DNA of 64,000 bases, from contig NZ_CAJVCE010000017.1 of NCBI RefSeq assembly GCF_910594985.1, positions 62,001 to 126,000 of the forward strand, given 5' to 3'. This DNA comes from Paenibacillus allorhizosphaerae (lineage in GTDB: Bacteria; Bacillota; Bacilli; Paenibacillales; NBRC-103111). Both the position numbers and the translations under genes were made by a program. How positions within the stretch are numbered: position 1 is the stretch's first letter; each line of letters begins with the position of its first letter. The notes under the pieces were generated by a model, which worked only from the letters and a program-made list of their open reading frames with translations, searched no databases and was not told the DNA's origin. Below, piece by piece: positions 1 through 8,636 of this stretch.

Positions 1-33
1 TTCGGCGTCACCGGAACGGGTACGTACCGGTAA
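1..33 (+). other. Possible C-terminal end of a gene cut by the window edge
   Basis: Frame 1 reads ten codons (FGVTGTGTYR) and then TAA. With only this much visible the product cannot be identified, and the open stretch could be chance. If real, it is the 3' end of a plus-strand gene upstream of the glycine riboswitch. The following hundred or so bases hold nothing recognisable. Confidence 0.25.
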
Positions 34-144
34 TCTCTCCCTTTACCATCATTCGCGTATTCGGTTTGATGCCTTTATTGTGCCTGAGCGGGAAAGCGGT
101 GTCAACCAGAATTTGACCGCATCCAACTTTTATTGTTAACTATA

Positions 145-174
145 TTGACATGAAACTGGACGCTGCATTATGCT
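145..174 (+). promoter_or_regulatory. Sigma-A-type promoter of the glycine riboswitch transcript
   Basis: TTGACA at 145-150 is followed after 18 bases by TATGCT at 169-174, which would start transcription around 181, about 30 bases before the first riboswitch aptamer. The -35 is consensus and the -10 is fair. It is the obvious promoter for the riboswitch and gcvH. Confidence 0.6.
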
Positions 175-204
175 AATGGGTGAAAACGAATACAAGCGGA
201 TGAA

Positions 205-440
205 GATGGTCGGGAGAGACTGCAGCGGAGACAGCGGCCGTGAGCAGCACCGAAGGAGCAAGTCGCAGGCCGTGCCGGCCTTTGGCGATTAATCTCTCAG
301 GTAAACGTACCGCCGTTCGACGCAACTCTGGAGAGAGCGAACAGCCACCAAAGGGGTAACGGCAGCCGACAGGGCAGTCTGAAACTTTCAGGTACCGGGG
401 ACAGAGAATAAGGCATCGGCGCCTGTTCTCTGTCTTTTTT
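205..440 (+). ncRNA. Tandem glycine riboswitch with intrinsic terminator
   Basis: Two glycine aptamers lie in series. Aptamer 1 opens with GGGAGAG near 212 and closes with AATCTCTCAGGTAAA near 291-304, with the conserved core CACCGAAGGAGCAA around 248-261. Aptamer 2 opens with GGAGAG near 330, has the core CACCAAAGGGGTAA around 346-359 and closes with AACTTTCAGGT near 382-392 and GGACAGAG near 399-406. GACAGAGAA (about 400-408) also pairs with TTCTCTGTC (about 426-434) followed by TTTTTT, so the 3' edge of aptamer 2 and the terminator compete for the same bases. That arrangement fits a transcriptional switch, which in this family is turned on by glycine. It controls the downstream glycine cleavage H protein gene. 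Confidence 0.9.
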
Positions 441-560
441 GAGTTTTCCTGCAGTTTCCGGCACATGATACAATTGTTGGCGGTGCGAGCGCGGCGAGCT
501 ATGACGTACGCCGAGTTACAGTGAATGAGCTACATATTTAAAGGAAAGGGTGTTTAGAGG

Positions 561-959
561 ATGAGCGAAGTCAAGACGGGTTTGAGATATACGGAGGAGC
601 ATGAATGGGCCGAGTCCGTGGGCAACAATATTGTGCGGATCGGCATTACCGATTTCGCGCAAAGCCAGCTTGGGGACATCGTTTTTGTGGAATTTCCGGA
701 AGTCGGCGCAGCAGTGCAATCGGGACAGCCGATGGGGACGATTGAATCGGTCAAAACCGTATCCGATTTATTCAGCCCGGTGAACGGCACCGTTACGAAG
801 GTAAACGATGCGCTGATCGATTCGCCGGAAGGGGTCAATGAGCAGCCTTACGGCGCGGGCTGGATGATCGAAGTGGAAGTCGATGGCGACGCAGCCGCCG
901 CGCTGGAGCAGCTTTGGGACGATGAGCGGTACCGGGCCTACGTTGCCTCCAACGGTTAG
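561..959 (+). CDS. gcvH: Glycine cleavage system H protein
   Basis: Lipoyl carrier protein of the glycine cleavage complex: its lipoyl arm shuttles the aminomethyl intermediate between the P, T and L proteins in the cytoplasm. At 132 residues it is the normal size. The lipoylation site is Lys65 in GTIESVKTVSD, inside the typical biotinyl/lipoyl fold that opens with YTEEHEW near residues 10-16. A weak Shine-Dalgarno (GGAAAGGG) lies about 10 bases before the ATG. The gene stands alone, with no gcvT or gcvP beside it, as in Bacillus, but carries its own glycine riboswitch upstream. A TG-A-TACAAT sequence at 466-474, after the riboswitch terminator, could be a second, glycine-independent promoter. 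In Firmicutes GcvH can also serve lipoate relay; this cannot be judged from sequence. Confidence 0.96.
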   Translation: MSEVKTGLRYTEEHEWAESVGNNIVRIGITDFAQSQLGDIVFVEFPEVGAAVQSGQPMGTIESVKTVSDLFSPVNGTVTKVNDALIDSPEGVNEQPYGAGWMIEVEVDGDAAAALEQLWDDERYRAYVASNG

Positions 960-1007
960 AGCCGGGCTGCTAGGGCAGCGGGCTCAGCCGAAAGTCGTTG
1001 CCTGTCA

Positions 1008-1036
1008 CCGGCGGAGAAGTAAATGTCCTCCGCCGG
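1008..1036. other. Hairpin in the gcvH 3' region
   Basis: CCGGCGGAG (1008-1016) and CTCCGCCGG (1028-1036) form a perfect 9-bp stem around an 11-base loop, without a U-tract. It lies between the gcvH stop and the terminator at 1130. It may protect the mRNA 3' end; no function is established. The rest of 960-1130 shows nothing. Confidence 0.4.
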
Positions 1037-1129
1037 ATGGGCGGCCCATGAGTGGTTGCGCTACCTTGGTTGAAAATGGCTATGGTACTTGGCGTTGGCC
1101 GGTGTAATGCGAATCAGCAATAACATGCG

Positions 1130-1167
1130 AGAACCTACCTTTTGATTAAGGGAGGTTCTTTTATTTT
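1130..1167 (+). terminator. Intrinsic terminator downstream of gcvH
   Basis: AGAACCTACC pairs with GGGAGGTTCT (one internal mismatch) and is followed by TTTATTTT. It separates gcvH from the yxe-type operon. Confidence 0.75.
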
Positions 1168-1250
1168 GATTTCTCTTTCCATATTTATCATTCCGTTCGG
1201 GCTTGAAGACGGGACGAGAGCGGGTATGCGCCCGAGGGAAATCGCCGGTC

Positions 1251-1312
1251 TTGACAAATGAGCGCTACCGTATATAGTATTATAGTATTAATTCATAGTA
1301 TTTCTATAAGAA
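1251..1312 (+). promoter_or_regulatory. Promoter and possible operator of the yxe-type operon
   Basis: TTGACA at 1251-1256 and TATAGT at 1273-1278 (16-base spacer) form a likely sigma-A promoter. Three copies of ATAGTATT (1274, 1282, 1295) overlap and follow the -10, and the short inverted repeat TTCT-ATA-AGAA lies at 1302-1312. These are plausible binding sites for a sulfur-starvation or 2SC-responsive regulator, but no regulator gene is adjacent. The match to the CymR consensus is not convincing. Confidence 0.55.
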
Positions 1313-1390
1313 TTATATGCTAAGATTTGGTTTAAGTTGAAAATATTGTGTTTTACATATTATTTGAAGATCTGCTAAGGGGTGTACATC

Positions 1391-2713
1391 ATGAGCACAG
1401 AGAAAAAGCATTTGAAAATCGGCGTCTTTTTAGCGGGGACAGGTCACCACGTCGCTTCGTGGCGTCATCCGGACGCGCAGGCTGACGGAAGCATAAGTTT
1501 GGATTACTTCAAACGGCTCGCGCAAACGGCGGAGCGCGGCAAGCTGGATATGCTGTTCCTGGCCGACAGTTTATCGATCGGCCCGGACTCGCATCCGAAC
1601 GTGCTAGCCCGCTTCGAACCGTTCACGCTGCTGGGCGCACTGTCGCAGGCTACGTCCAAAATCGGCCTCGCCGCGACCGCGTCCACAACGTACAGCGAGC
1701 CGTTCCATGTGGCGCGCCAGTTTGCTTCGCTTGACCATTTGAGCGGCGGACGGGCGGCTTGGAATATCGTGACGTCGTCGATCGAATCGACAGCGCTGAA
1801 CTTCAGCGGCGAGCAGCACCTGGAGCACAGCCTCCGCTACCAGCGCGCCGAAGAGTTCGTCGAAATCGTGCGCGGCTTGTGGGATTCGTGGGAAGACGAT
1901 GCGCTCATTCGCGATAAGGCCGCCGGCGCTTTTTTTGAGCCGGACAAGCTGCATGAGCTGAACCATAAAGGCGACTATTTCTCGGTCCGCGGGCCGCTCA
2001 ACGTGCCGAGACCGCCTCAGGGCCATCCGGTGCTCATTCAAGCCGGTTCGTCCGATTCGGGGCAAAATTTGGCGGCGAGAACGGCGGACTTGATCTTTAC
2101 GACGCAAAACCATTTGAAGGATGCGCAAGCGTTCTACCAAAACGTCAAGCAGAAAGCCGTTTCCTTCGGCCGCGCGCCGGGGGATGTCAGCATTATGCCG
2201 GGGATCGTGCCGTTCATCGGCGACACGGAGCAGGCGGCGCTGGCGAAGTTCAGAGAGCTGCAAGATTTGATCATTCCGTCGGTCGGGCTCAAAATATTGT
2301 CCAGCTACATGGGCGGGCTTGATTTGACGCAGTTCCCGCTGGACGGTCCTTTGCCGGATCTCGATATCGAGGTGAACGCGGTAAAAAGCCGGTTCCAGCT
2401 GATCAAAGATTTGGCCAAACGCGAAAACTTCACGATCCTCGAGCTGTCCCGGTATATTGCGGGTTCGCGGGGACATAACATTTTCGTCGGTACGGCGGAG
2501 CAACTGGCGGACCATTTCATTCGCTGGGTGGAAGAAGGCGCGTGCGACGGCTTCAACCTGATGCCGCCTTTACTGCCGGAAGGTCTCGATTTGTTCGTTG
2601 ACCGGGTCGTGCCGATTTTGCAGGAGCGCGGCGTGTTCCGCAAGGAATACGAGGGGGATACGCTGAGGGATCATCTCGGACTGCAGCGTCCGGCAAGCCG
2701 CTACGCGAAATGA
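1391..2713 (+). CDS. yxeK: FMN-dependent two-component monooxygenase (YxeK-like)
   Basis: Luciferase-like monooxygenase of the nitrilotriacetate/alkanesulfonate branch (NtaA/SnaA/DszA), 440 residues. It should use reduced FMN from a separate reductase and O2. In the B. subtilis yxe pathway the homologue cleaves the C-S bond of N-acetyl-S-(2-succino)cysteine, giving N-acetylcysteine and oxaloacetate. Family hallmarks are the N-terminal FLAGTGHHVASWRHP, LDMLFLADS around residues 45-55, and FTLLGALSQATSKIGLAATA. The ATG at 1391 is chosen over an in-frame GTG at 1382 because AAGGGG at 1377-1382 is correctly spaced for it. No flavin reductase gene is in the operon, so the reductase must be encoded elsewhere. 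First gene of seven. Confidence 0.9.
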   Translation: MSTEKKHLKIGVFLAGTGHHVASWRHPDAQADGSISLDYFKRLAQTAERGKLDMLFLADSLSIGPDSHPNVLARFEPFTLLGALSQATSKIGLAATASTTYSEPFHVARQFASLDHLSGGRAAWNIVTSSIESTALNFSGEQHLEHSLRYQRAEEFVEIVRGLWDSWEDDALIRDKAAGAFFEPDKLHELNHKGDYFSVRGPLNVPRPPQGHPVLIQAGSSDSGQNLAARTADLIFTTQNHLKDAQAFYQNVKQKAVSFGRAPGDVSIMPGIVPFIGDTEQAALAKFRELQDLIIPSVGLKILSSYMGGLDLTQFPLDGPLPDLDIEVNAVKSRFQLIKDLAKRENFTILELSRYIAGSRGHNIFVGTAEQLADHFIRWVEEGACDGFNLMPPLLPEGLDLFVDRVVPILQERGVFRKEYEGDTLRDHLGLQRPASRYAK

Positions 2714-2754
2714 CATTAACAACCGGGGACGACTTGGAATGGAGGCGTAGAAGC

Positions 2755-3267
2755 ATGACTTATGACTACCGGCTGGCAACGCTGGACGATGCCGAAGCCG
2801 TACTGGATTTGTCTTTACGGGCGTACGAGCCGATTCGCAAGATGGGGATTCAATTTGCCGCGGCTACAGCGGATCTGGAGACCGTGCGCAAAAACATACA
2901 CGATAACGCTTGTTACGTGATGGAACAGGACGGGCGCATGATCGCGACCGTGTCGATCCGGATGCCTTGGGGACCGCAGCCCGGCCCGCTCGGGGTCCCG
3001 CATATTTGGTGGTTCGCCGTAGATCCGACGATCGGGCAGAAAGGCATCGGTTCGGCGTTCCTCCAATGGATCGAAGACACGATCATCCGCGACACGCTCA
3101 AATCGCCGGCGGTTTCGCTCGGAACGGCCGACAAGCATCCTTGGCTGATCGGGATGTACGAGCGCAGAGGCTATGTGCGCGTAGGCGAGAAAGATTTGGG
3201 CAAAGGGCACATCACCGTATTTCTTCGCAAAACGCTGCAAAACGAATGGTATTCATCATCTAAATAA
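2755..3267 (+). CDS. yxeL: GNAT N-acetyltransferase (YxeL/SnaB-like)
   Basis: GCN5-related acetyltransferase of 170 residues, expected to N-acetylate S-(2-succino)cysteine with acetyl-CoA so that the monooxygenase can act on it. The acetyl-CoA loop is visible as QKGIGSAFLQW at about residues 95-105, followed by the typical LGTADKHPWLIGMYERRGY segment near the C-terminus. The start at 2755 has GGAGG at 2741-2745. The longer frame from 2710, which overlaps the yxeK stop, lacks such a site. Position between monooxygenase and transporter matches yxeL exactly, which makes the specific role more likely than for an isolated GNAT. It is read from the same operon transcript. Confidence 0.85.
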   Translation: MTYDYRLATLDDAEAVLDLSLRAYEPIRKMGIQFAAATADLETVRKNIHDNACYVMEQDGRMIATVSIRMPWGPQPGPLGVPHIWWFAVDPTIGQKGIGSAFLQWIEDTIIRDTLKSPAVSLGTADKHPWLIGMYERRGYVRVGEKDLGKGHITVFLRKTLQNEWYSSSK

Positions 3268-3299
3268 ACCGACAAACACTTCATGAGGGGGCAACACCA

Positions 3300-4139
3300 A
3301 TGAAAATTGCAAAAAAAGGGTTCCTATCGCTTACCATGACCGCCGTACTGCTTGTACTTTCCGCTTGCGGCAGCAATGCAGCCAATCCATCGAATCAAGC
3401 GAGTCCAGGCGCGGCAGCCGGTACGAAGGCTTCGGACAAAGTGCTGCGGATCGGCGCAACCGGACAAAGCTATCCTTTTGCGTATAAAGAAGCAGACAAG
3501 CTTCAAGGCTTCGACGTTGAGGTCGTCGAAACGATCGCGAGCAAGCTGGGCTACAAAGTCGAGTGGCAATTGTCCGAGTTCAGCGGCCTGATGGCACAGC
3601 TCGAAACGGGCAAGCTCGACACGGTGTCGAATCAGGTGGCGGTCACGGATGAGCGCAAGCAGAAGTTCGATTTTACGACGACGTATGCTTATGCAGGATC
3701 GCAAATCGTAGTGAAAAACGACAATAACGACATCAAATCCGTGAAAGACTTGAAAGGCAAAACGGTCGCCGGCGTACTCGGTTCGAACCATGTGAAAAAC
3801 TTGGAAAAGCAAGATCCGAACAAAGAAATTAAAATCAAAACGTACGAAACGCAGGAAGGTACGTTGAACGACGTCGCGCTGGGCCGCATCGACGCTTACG
3901 TGAACAGCCGCAACGTGCTGCTGGCGCAAATCAAGCGCAACGGATTGCCGCTGAAGCTTGCGGGCGAGCCGTTCGTTTATGAGGAAGTCGGGTTCCCGTT
4001 CCAAAAGGACGAGAAGCACCAGAAGATCAAGGAAGAATTCAACAAGACGCTGGAGCAGCTTCGCCAGGACGGCACGCTGAAAAAGCTGTCCGAAAAATAT
4101 TTCTCTGACGATATTACTGTGAAACTGCAAGCAAAATAA
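3300..4139 (+). CDS. yxeM: Amino-acid ABC transporter solute-binding lipoprotein (YxeM-like)
   Basis: Family 3 extracellular binding protein, 279 residues, with a lipoprotein signal ending in LSAC (Cys23) that would anchor it to the outer face of the membrane. The mature part starts with VLRIGATGQSYPFAYKE and contains LQGFDVEVVETIASKLGYKVEW and FSGLMAQLETGKLDTVSNQ, the bilobal fold of polar amino-acid and cystine binding proteins. In this operon it is expected to capture S-(2-succino)cysteine or a related S-substituted cysteine. GAGGGGG precedes the ATG. The gene is 32 bases behind the acetyltransferase and 24 bases ahead of the permease, so the three belong together. Confidence 0.93.
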   Translation: MKIAKKGFLSLTMTAVLLVLSACGSNAANPSNQASPGAAAGTKASDKVLRIGATGQSYPFAYKEADKLQGFDVEVVETIASKLGYKVEWQLSEFSGLMAQLETGKLDTVSNQVAVTDERKQKFDFTTTYAYAGSQIVVKNDNNDIKSVKDLKGKTVAGVLGSNHVKNLEKQDPNKEIKIKTYETQEGTLNDVALGRIDAYVNSRNVLLAQIKRNGLPLKLAGEPFVYEEVGFPFQKDEKHQKIKEEFNKTLEQLRQDGTLKKLSEKYFSDDITVKLQAK

Positions 4140-4163
4140 CCGATTGGGCGGTGTTCGCAACCT

Positions 4164-4835
4164 ATGAATTTCGAACTGGAAGCTATGCTGCAAACATTCC
4201 CCATTTTGATCAAATATATTCCGCTCACGCTCGGGATGGCGGTTGTCTCGATGATCATCGCGATCGTGATCGGGTTGCTCATCGCGCTGCTGACGAAAAA
4301 CGAAATTCCGGTCGTGAAGCAGCTCGGACAGCTGTATTTGTCTTTTTTCCGCGGTACGCCGACGCTAGTGCAATTGTTCCTCATCTATTACGGCTTGCCG
4401 CAGCTGTTTCCGTCCTTTAGCGTGATCGATGCGATGACGGCTGCCATTATCGGATTGAGTTTGAAAAACTCTTCGTATTTGGCGGAAATATTCCGCGCCG
4501 CCCTCCATTCGGTGGACAAAGGTCAGATGGAAGGGGCGCTCTCGGTGGGAATGACGAGGGCGCAGGCGTACCTCCGCATCATCCTGCCGCAAGCGACGCG
4601 CAACGCGATTCCGGCGACGGGCAATACGTTCATCGCATTGATCAAAGAAACTTCGCTGGCGTTTACGCTGGGCGTAGCCGAATTGTTCGCACAAGGCAAA
4701 ATGATCGCGGTGTCGTCGTTCCGGTTTTTCGAGACGTACCTCGCGATTGCGATTATATACTGGATGATGACACTCATTTACAGCTTGCTGCAAAGCCTGC
4801 TCGAGCGCAAATTAAGCAAGCCGTACCGCAGCTAG
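4164..4835 (+). CDS. yxeN: Amino-acid ABC transporter permease (YxeN-like)
   Basis: HisM/GlnP-type integral membrane permease, 223 residues. Hydrophobic segments start near residues 20-45 (IPLTLGMAVVSMIIAIVIGL) and recur through the protein. FFRGTPTLVQLFLIYYGLP near residues 60-80 is characteristic of this family, and the ATPase-contact EAA loop lies in GALSVGMTRAQAYLRIILP. One permease gene is present, so a homodimer is likely, in contrast to transporters with two permeases. It sits between the binding protein and the ATPase and needs both to import the cysteine conjugate. Confidence 0.93.
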   Translation: MNFELEAMLQTFPILIKYIPLTLGMAVVSMIIAIVIGLLIALLTKNEIPVVKQLGQLYLSFFRGTPTLVQLFLIYYGLPQLFPSFSVIDAMTAAIIGLSLKNSSYLAEIFRAALHSVDKGQMEGALSVGMTRAQAYLRIILPQATRNAIPATGNTFIALIKETSLAFTLGVAELFAQGKMIAVSSFRFFETYLAIAIIYWMMTLIYSLLQSLLERKLSKPYRS

Positions 4836-4847
4836 GAGGAGAGCCCG

Positions 4848-5582
4848 ATGATCAAAGTAACGAATTTGCGCAAAAGGTTCAAGGACCTCGTTGTGCTGGA
4901 CGGAATCGACCTGGAAGTGAACCGCGGGGAAGTCGTCGCCATCATCGGACCTTCCGGCTCCGGCAAATCGACGCTGCTGCGCTGCTTGAACTTGCTGGAA
5001 CAGCCGGACGACGGCATCATTCAAATCGGCGATGCGACGCTGGATGCGAAGAAATACAGTCGCGGCGAAGTGTACAAGCTGCGAAAGCAGACGGCGATGG
5101 TGTTTCAAAACTACAATTTGTTCAAAAACAAAACGGTGCTGCAAAACATTATCGAATCGCTCATCGTTACGAAAAAGATGAAGCGTGACGAGGCGCGGAA
5201 AATCGGTCTGGCGCTGCTGGAACAGGTCGGACTGTCCGACAAGGCGGACAATTACCCGATTACGCTGTCGGGCGGTCAGCAGCAGCGCGTCGGCATTGCC
5301 CGCGCGCTTGCGGTAGACCCGCACGCGATTTTGTTCGACGAGCCGACGTCCGCGCTCGATCCCGAGCTTGTAGCCGAGGTGCTGCAGGTGATCAAGGCGA
5401 TTGTTCAGCGGCAGACGACGAGTATCATCGTTACGCATGAGATGGCGTTCGCCCGTGAGGTGGCCGACAAGGTGATTTTTATGGCCGACGGAAACATCGT
5501 CGAGCAAGGCACGCCGGGGCAGTTGTTCGATCATCCGCAAAATCCGCGCACGAAAAAGTTTTTGCAGCAGGTTTCGCATTAA
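4848..5582 (+). CDS. yxeO: Amino-acid ABC transporter ATP-binding protein (YxeO-like)
   Basis: Polar-amino-acid-type ABC ATPase of 244 residues that drives the importer with YxeM and YxeN. Walker A is GPSGSGKST at residues 34-42, the Q-loop is MVFQNYNLF, the signature is LSGGQQQR, Walker B is AILFDEPTSALDPE, and the H-loop is IIVTHEM. AGGAGGAG stands directly before the ATG, 12 bases after the permease stop, which indicates coordinated translation. All catalytic motifs are intact. Confidence 0.95.
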   Translation: MIKVTNLRKRFKDLVVLDGIDLEVNRGEVVAIIGPSGSGKSTLLRCLNLLEQPDDGIIQIGDATLDAKKYSRGEVYKLRKQTAMVFQNYNLFKNKTVLQNIIESLIVTKKMKRDEARKIGLALLEQVGLSDKADNYPITLSGGQQQRVGIARALAVDPHAILFDEPTSALDPELVAEVLQVIKAIVQRQTTSIIVTHEMAFAREVADKVIFMADGNIVEQGTPGQLFDHPQNPRTKKFLQQVSH

Positions 5583-5612
5583 CGGCGCAGCATAGGGAAG
5601 AGGTGAAATGTC

Positions 5613-6770
5613 ATGACGGCAGTGAGCGAACAGGAGCGGCAGCTGTTCGACCGGATGGTTGCCATGCGCCGCGAATTGCATGAGCACCCCGAGCTGTCCA
5701 TGGAGGAATACGAAACGACGGGGCGTATCCGCAAGTGGCTTGAGGAAGCGGGCGTTCCGCTCGTCGCGTTCCCGGGGCTGCAAGTCGGTGTCGTTGCCGA
5801 AATAACAGGCGGCTTGCCGGGGCCGACGATCGCGCTGCGCGCGGATATCGACGCCCTGCCGATTCAAGAGCAGACGGGCTTGCCGTTCGCTTCGAAAACG
5901 GATGGCAAAATGCACGCTTGCGGGCACGACTTTCATACCGCGTCGATGATCGGCGCAGCCATATTGTTGAATGAACGGAAGCAGGAGCTGCGCGGAACGG
6001 TACGGGTGCTGTTTCAACCTGGAGAAGAACTGGCCGTCGGGGCGCAGGCCGTAATCGAGGCCGGCGCTCTGGACGGCGTGTCGGCGATATTCGGCATGCA
6101 CAACAAGCCGGATTTGCCGGTCGGCACGGTCGGCGTCCGGCCGGGCCCGCTGATGGCGAGCGTCGACAGATTCGAGATCGATGTGATCGGCGTCGGCGGA
6201 CATGCCGGCGTTCCGAATAAAGCGGTCGACCCGATCGTTGCCGCCAGCCACATTGTGACCGGCCTGCAGTCGATTGTCAGCCGCAACGTAAGCTCCTTGC
6301 ACAACGCGGTGATCAGCGTGTGCAGCATCCACGGCGGCAGCGCGTGGAACGTCATTCCCAACAAGGTGACGCTCGAAGGCACGGTGCGTACCTTTCAGAC
6401 GGAGGCGCGCGAAGCAATTCCCAGCCTTATGAAACGCGTCGCGGAAGGAACGGCGGCGGCCTACGGCGCGGAAGTCGGGTTCCGCTGGTACCCTTATTTT
6501 CCGGCCGTCCATAACGACGACCGGTATACTGAGCTTGTCGGCACGGTCGCCAAGGAGCTCGGCTATAAGACGGTGCGGGCGGAGCAGACGCTCGGCGGCG
6601 AAGATTTTGCCGTCTACCAGATGCAAATTCCCGGATACTTCGTATGGATGGGGACGAGCGGCACGGAAGAATGGCATCATCCGGCTTTTACGCTCGATGA
6701 GCAGGCGCTGCTCGTAAGCGCCCGGTACTTTGCGCGTTTGGCGCAGGCGGCATTGGAGAGATGGACATGA
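5613..6770 (+). CDS. yxeP: M20-family N-acyl amino acid deacylase (YxeP/SndB-like)
   Basis: Amidohydrolase of the hippuricase/N-acetyl-amino-acid deacetylase group, 385 residues. It has a metal-binding catalytic domain interrupted by a dimerisation domain around residues 175-290. Visible metal-site residues are Cys103 and His105 in HACGHDFH, the Glu pair in QPGEE near residues 138-139, His in FGMHNKPD near 164, and the late His in EEWHHPAF. In the yxe pathway it removes acetate from N-acetylcysteine to release cysteine, the step that makes the substrate usable as a sulfur source. AGAGGTG precedes the ATG. The stop overlaps the next gene by the ATGA junction. Confidence 0.92.
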   Translation: MTAVSEQERQLFDRMVAMRRELHEHPELSMEEYETTGRIRKWLEEAGVPLVAFPGLQVGVVAEITGGLPGPTIALRADIDALPIQEQTGLPFASKTDGKMHACGHDFHTASMIGAAILLNERKQELRGTVRVLFQPGEELAVGAQAVIEAGALDGVSAIFGMHNKPDLPVGTVGVRPGPLMASVDRFEIDVIGVGGHAGVPNKAVDPIVAASHIVTGLQSIVSRNVSSLHNAVISVCSIHGGSAWNVIPNKVTLEGTVRTFQTEAREAIPSLMKRVAEGTAAAYGAEVGFRWYPYFPAVHNDDRYTELVGTVAKELGYKTVRAEQTLGGEDFAVYQMQIPGYFVWMGTSGTEEWHHPAFTLDEQALLVSARYFARLAQAALERWT

Positions 6771-8125
6771 GCGGATATCATCTGACGAGCGAATTGGCGC
6801 GGCTTGCGCTGTCGTCCAGGCCGGAGCTGCACGCGGAAGCCGAGCGTGCGGCCCGTTTCGGTTTGATCGATTATTTGGCTTCCGGCTTCTATGCCCGCGA
6901 TGACGCCGGGGTCGCCAAACTGTGGCGCATCGTGGAGGCGGAGGGCGGCTCCGCCGATGTACCGGTGGTGGGGCAAGGCCGAAAGGCCAGCTTCCTGAAG
7001 GCGGCGCTGCTCAACGGATTTATCGGGCATGCGCTCGATTTCGACGACGTGCACTCCGACGTTCGCGGCCATCCGAGCACGGTTCTACTGCCTGCGCTGC
7101 TGTCGGCCGCGGCGTTGAACCGCCTGTCCGGGGAACGGTTTTTGGCCGCTTACGCCGTCGGTGTGGAGGTGATGGCCCGGCTTGGGCGCACGATCGGATC
7201 GGCGCATTATGAGAAAGGGTGGCACAACACGTACACCCTTGGCGTGATCGCCGCCGCCGTCGCTGTCGGATATTTGCTGGGGTTATCTCAGGAGCGGCTG
7301 GAGAAGGCAATCGGATTTGCCGCGACGCAGTCGAGCGGCATGCGCATCCAGTTCGGCACGGAAGCAAAGCCGCTCCATGCCGGACTCGCGGCGCAAGCCG
7401 CGCTGCTTTCCGTGAAGCTGGCCGAGGAAGACTTCGGCGGCACGCGGCAAGGACTGGACGGCGACATTGGTTTCTTCGGGCTGTACGGCGATTTGGCCGC
7501 TGCGGAAGAGCGGCTGCTGACCGACTGGGGCAGCGATTGGAGTATTGTACAGCCGGGGCTGTGGTTTAAAATATATCCGTTTTGTTCAGCGGCTCATCAT
7601 GCGGCGGACGCGGCGCTGCGCTTGTATCAATCCGGGGCGTTCCGCACGGAAGAAGTGGACCGCGTCCACGTCATTTTCCCGCCGAAGGGCGATGCGGCAC
7701 TGATCGAGAGAAATGCGGCAACGGGCGAGCAGGGCCGGTTCTCGGTGGAATACGTAGTCGCCTTGGCGTTATGCGGCTATCCACTCACGCTGGAGCATTT
7801 TACGAATCGACCGATTGAACCCGGTCTGCTGGAGTTCATGCCGAAGATCGAGCGGCGGTATGACGGTGCAATCGAACCCGCGGCGCATGCGGTGCCGAAG
7901 GGCCGGTTCACGATCGTCGAGGTCGTAACGAAGAACGGAGACACATACCGGGAGCGAATCGACTGCCCGCGGGGGGCGCCCGGCAATGCGCTTACGCTGG
8001 ATGATCTCCAAGCGAAGCTTCTGGCCTCTGCCCGGAATGATCAAGCCCGGGTCGAGCGGTTGGTCGAGACGATCATGAACATGAAGACGGAAGACGACAT
8101 GCAGTCGCTGTTGGCGTTGATCTAA
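6767..8125 (+). CDS. yxeQ: MmgE/PrpD family protein (YxeQ-like)
   Basis: Member of the 2-methylcitrate dehydratase/cis-aconitate decarboxylase/immune-response-gene fold, 452 residues. Family marks are [14 protein letters not shown] near residues 85-98, [11 protein letters not shown], and [14 protein letters not shown]. The exact reaction of YxeQ is unclear; it may act on a C4 acid produced by the pathway. The ATG at 6767 overlaps the preceding stop as ATGA and has GGAGAG 6 bases upstream. The in-frame ATG at 6761 is too close to that site. It ends the operon, 38 bases before a strong terminator. Confidence 0.88.
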   Translation: MSGYHLTSELARLALSSRPELHAEAERAARFGLIDYLASGFYARDDAGVAKLWRIVEAEGGSADVPVVGQGRKASFLKAALLNGFIGHALDFDDVHSDVRGHPSTVLLPALLSAAALNRLSGERFLAAYAVGVEVMARLGRTIGSAHYEKGWHNTYTLGVIAAAVAVGYLLGLSQERLEKAIGFAATQSSGMRIQFGTEAKPLHAGLAAQAALLSVKLAEEDFGGTRQGLDGDIGFFGLYGDLAAAEERLLTDWGSDWSIVQPGLWFKIYPFCSAAHHAADAALRLYQSGAFRTEEVDRVHVIFPPKGDAALIERNAATGEQGRFSVEYVVALALCGYPLTLEHFTNRPIEPGLLEFMPKIERRYDGAIEPAAHAVPKGRFTIVEVVTKNGDTYRERIDCPRGAPGNALTLDDLQAKLLASARNDQARVERLVETIMNMKTEDDMQSLLALI

Positions 8126-8162
8126 CGAAGCGAACGATGGACGTACATTTAATTCCAGGAAG

Positions 8163-8207
8163 ACACCTTGCTTTGGCACCGACAGGTCAAAGGTAAGGTG
8201 TTTTTTT
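8163..8207 (+). terminator. Terminator of the yxe-type operon
   Basis: ACACCTT pairs with AAGGTGT around an inner TTTG/CAAA pairing and runs into TTTTTTT. It closes the seven-gene operon. Confidence 0.85.
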
Positions 8208-8269
8208 GTGCGGTTGGCGGGATCACTTTCCATGTGGTGCAACATGTTCATCCCTAAATCTAACTATTT

Positions 8270-8557
8270 TTAGTTCGTAGTACGAAAAATCAAATAATTT
8301 TTGCGCCTGATACTGACAAGCGTAAAGGGGGGACTCTTCAGTACAAGACTAATATTATCCTTAACCTTGCTAGCTTCACCGATCAGTTTCTGCCTTTTAT
8401 TGAGTCTTGCTTCTTCTTCATCCGTTGATCCAAAACCATAGTTTTTCTTTTTCTCTTTATATTTTGCATTATTGTTGACACCTTTGATGTAGTCTAAATT
8501 AGAATTGAAACCTAAATCTTTTCTAACCTTTATTTCTTCATCATAATTGGTGTCTAG
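8270..8557 (-). pseudogene. Truncated AT-rich reading frame, product not recognised
   Basis: The minus strand is open for about 95 codons from 8557 to a TAA at 8270-8272, immediately preceded by an in-frame stop and lacking any convincing start or ribosome site. The translation is charged and lysine-rich (for example DEEIKVRKDLGFNSN, KEKKKNYGFGSTDEEEARLN), with ordinary-looking AT-biased codons rather than random sequence. It looks like the C-terminal part of a larger protein, such as a secreted or toxin-like one, whose 5' end was lost. I cannot name a family. Base composition is far more AT-rich than the operon to its left. Confidence 0.45.
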
Positions 8558-8636
8558 CTAATAATTTACTAAACTTGTAAAAACATGGAATTCCCCTTTT
8601 GAATGTAATATTGATGATCTGACCAGGAGGATTATA

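Noticed and set aside
173-466. 97-residue minus-strand reading frame
   Set aside because: It is the complement of the glycine riboswitch, has no ribosome site, and its openness is explained by the structured RNA sequence.
883-1107. 74-residue plus-strand reading frame overlapping the gcvH end
   Set aside because: No ribosome site; it overlaps gcvH out of frame and continues through a hairpin, with no protein-like pattern.
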